A stretch of DNA of 64,000 nucleotides, taken from Paraburkholderia kirstenboschensis. GTDB lineage: Bacteria > Pseudomonadota > Gammaproteobacteria > Burkholderiales > Burkholderiaceae. Made by a program: the position numbers and the translations under genes. Under the pieces are notes generated by a model that worked only from the letters and a program-made list of their open reading frames with translations, did not search any database and was not told the origin of the DNA. The stretch is taken from NCBI RefSeq assembly GCF_904848585.1, contig NZ_CAJHCR010000023.1:41707-105706 (forward strand), in the 5' to 3' direction. Numbering within the stretch: the first letter of the stretch is position 1; each line of letters starts with the position of its first letter. Positions 63,953-64,000 of the stretch are shown here, in pieces.

Positions 63953-64000
63953 GTGCTTTCCCTCTCTCGTGTCAAACGCTACAAGGCAACGCGGATCGAG
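63953..64000 (+). CDS. Possible start of a gene running off the window
   Basis: GTG with GGGGGAGA just upstream opens VLSLSRVKRYKATRIE to the window edge. Too short to identify. Confidence 0.25.
   Translation, partial: MLSLSRVKRYKATRIE

Noticed and set aside
1..64000. CRISPR arrays, tRNA or rRNA genes, prophage structural genes
   Set aside because: Looked for by eye on both strands. No regularly spaced repeats, cloverleaf-like ends or phage gene motifs were seen.

Overview
The window is GC-rich DNA from a member of Burkholderia sensu lato (Paraburkholderia, Caballeronia or Burkholderia). The clues are the metabolic gene types (LigJ/LigK-like enzymes, SulP, a DUF3022-like protein, HU), their codon use, and the mix of IS families. 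The density of broken genes and nested insertion sequences suggests a secondary chromosome, megaplasmid or accessory region. No rRNA, tRNA, CRISPR array or phage structural gene was seen.

Layout. 1-7 kb: end of an NCS1 nucleobase permease, a decayed sigma-70 region 4 fragment, a regulator-like protein with a duplicated helix-rich module, a Sel1-like protein and a 117-aa orphan. 7-15.3 kb: a defence island with a two-ribbon zinc protein, a Gabija pair (gajA-gajB), a broken PLD-type nuclease overlapping a broken cREC gene, and a 1079-aa protein on the other strand that joins a STAND-type NTPase to a C-terminal phosphoribosyltransferase-like effector. 15.3-22.3 kb: sparse, with a MarR regulator divergent from a membrane sensor-like gene, a papain-like peptidase and several gene remnants. 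22.4-29.1 kb: an intact pentitol (probably ribitol) operon with an AraC regulator, ABC importer, polyol dehydrogenase and FGGY kinase. 29.2-31.6 kb: an IS1111-type IS110 element and a group II intron 3' end inside an older element scar. 31.8-36.4 kb: a LysR-controlled cluster (MFS uptake, 4-oxalomesaconate hydratase, CHA aldolase) for the lower 4,5-cleavage pathway of protocatechuate or gallate. 36.5-42.3 kb: an intact IS3 element with its target duplication, a methyltransferase, an IS6 remnant, a second copy of the 117-aa orphan, then a SET-domain methyltransferase and an HU gene. 43-51.8 kb: SulP transporter, DUF3022-like protein, small lipoprotein, CBS protein, a possible clan CD cysteine peptidase, a truncated TPR regulator, DUF1993 and a 2OG-Fe(II) oxygenase. 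52-55.4 kb: IS66 and IS21 remnants and a broken LD-carboxypeptidase. 55.6-59.6 kb: a PLP decarboxylase divergent from an MFS transporter, plus M14 and cupin remnants. 59.7-64 kb: a second IS1111 copy split by another IS110-family element and cut off by an IS3-family element.

The most notable observations are: (1) the STAND-phosphoribosyltransferase protein beside Gabija; (2) the exact empty and filled target sites of the IS1111 element, where 11 nt spanning the insertion point recur inside its non-coding end, as expected for a guide (bridge/seek) RNA, with a weaker parallel in the second IS110 element; (3) a SET methyltransferase next to an HU gene; (4) a two-copy palindromic repeat; (5) a possible C80-like protease.
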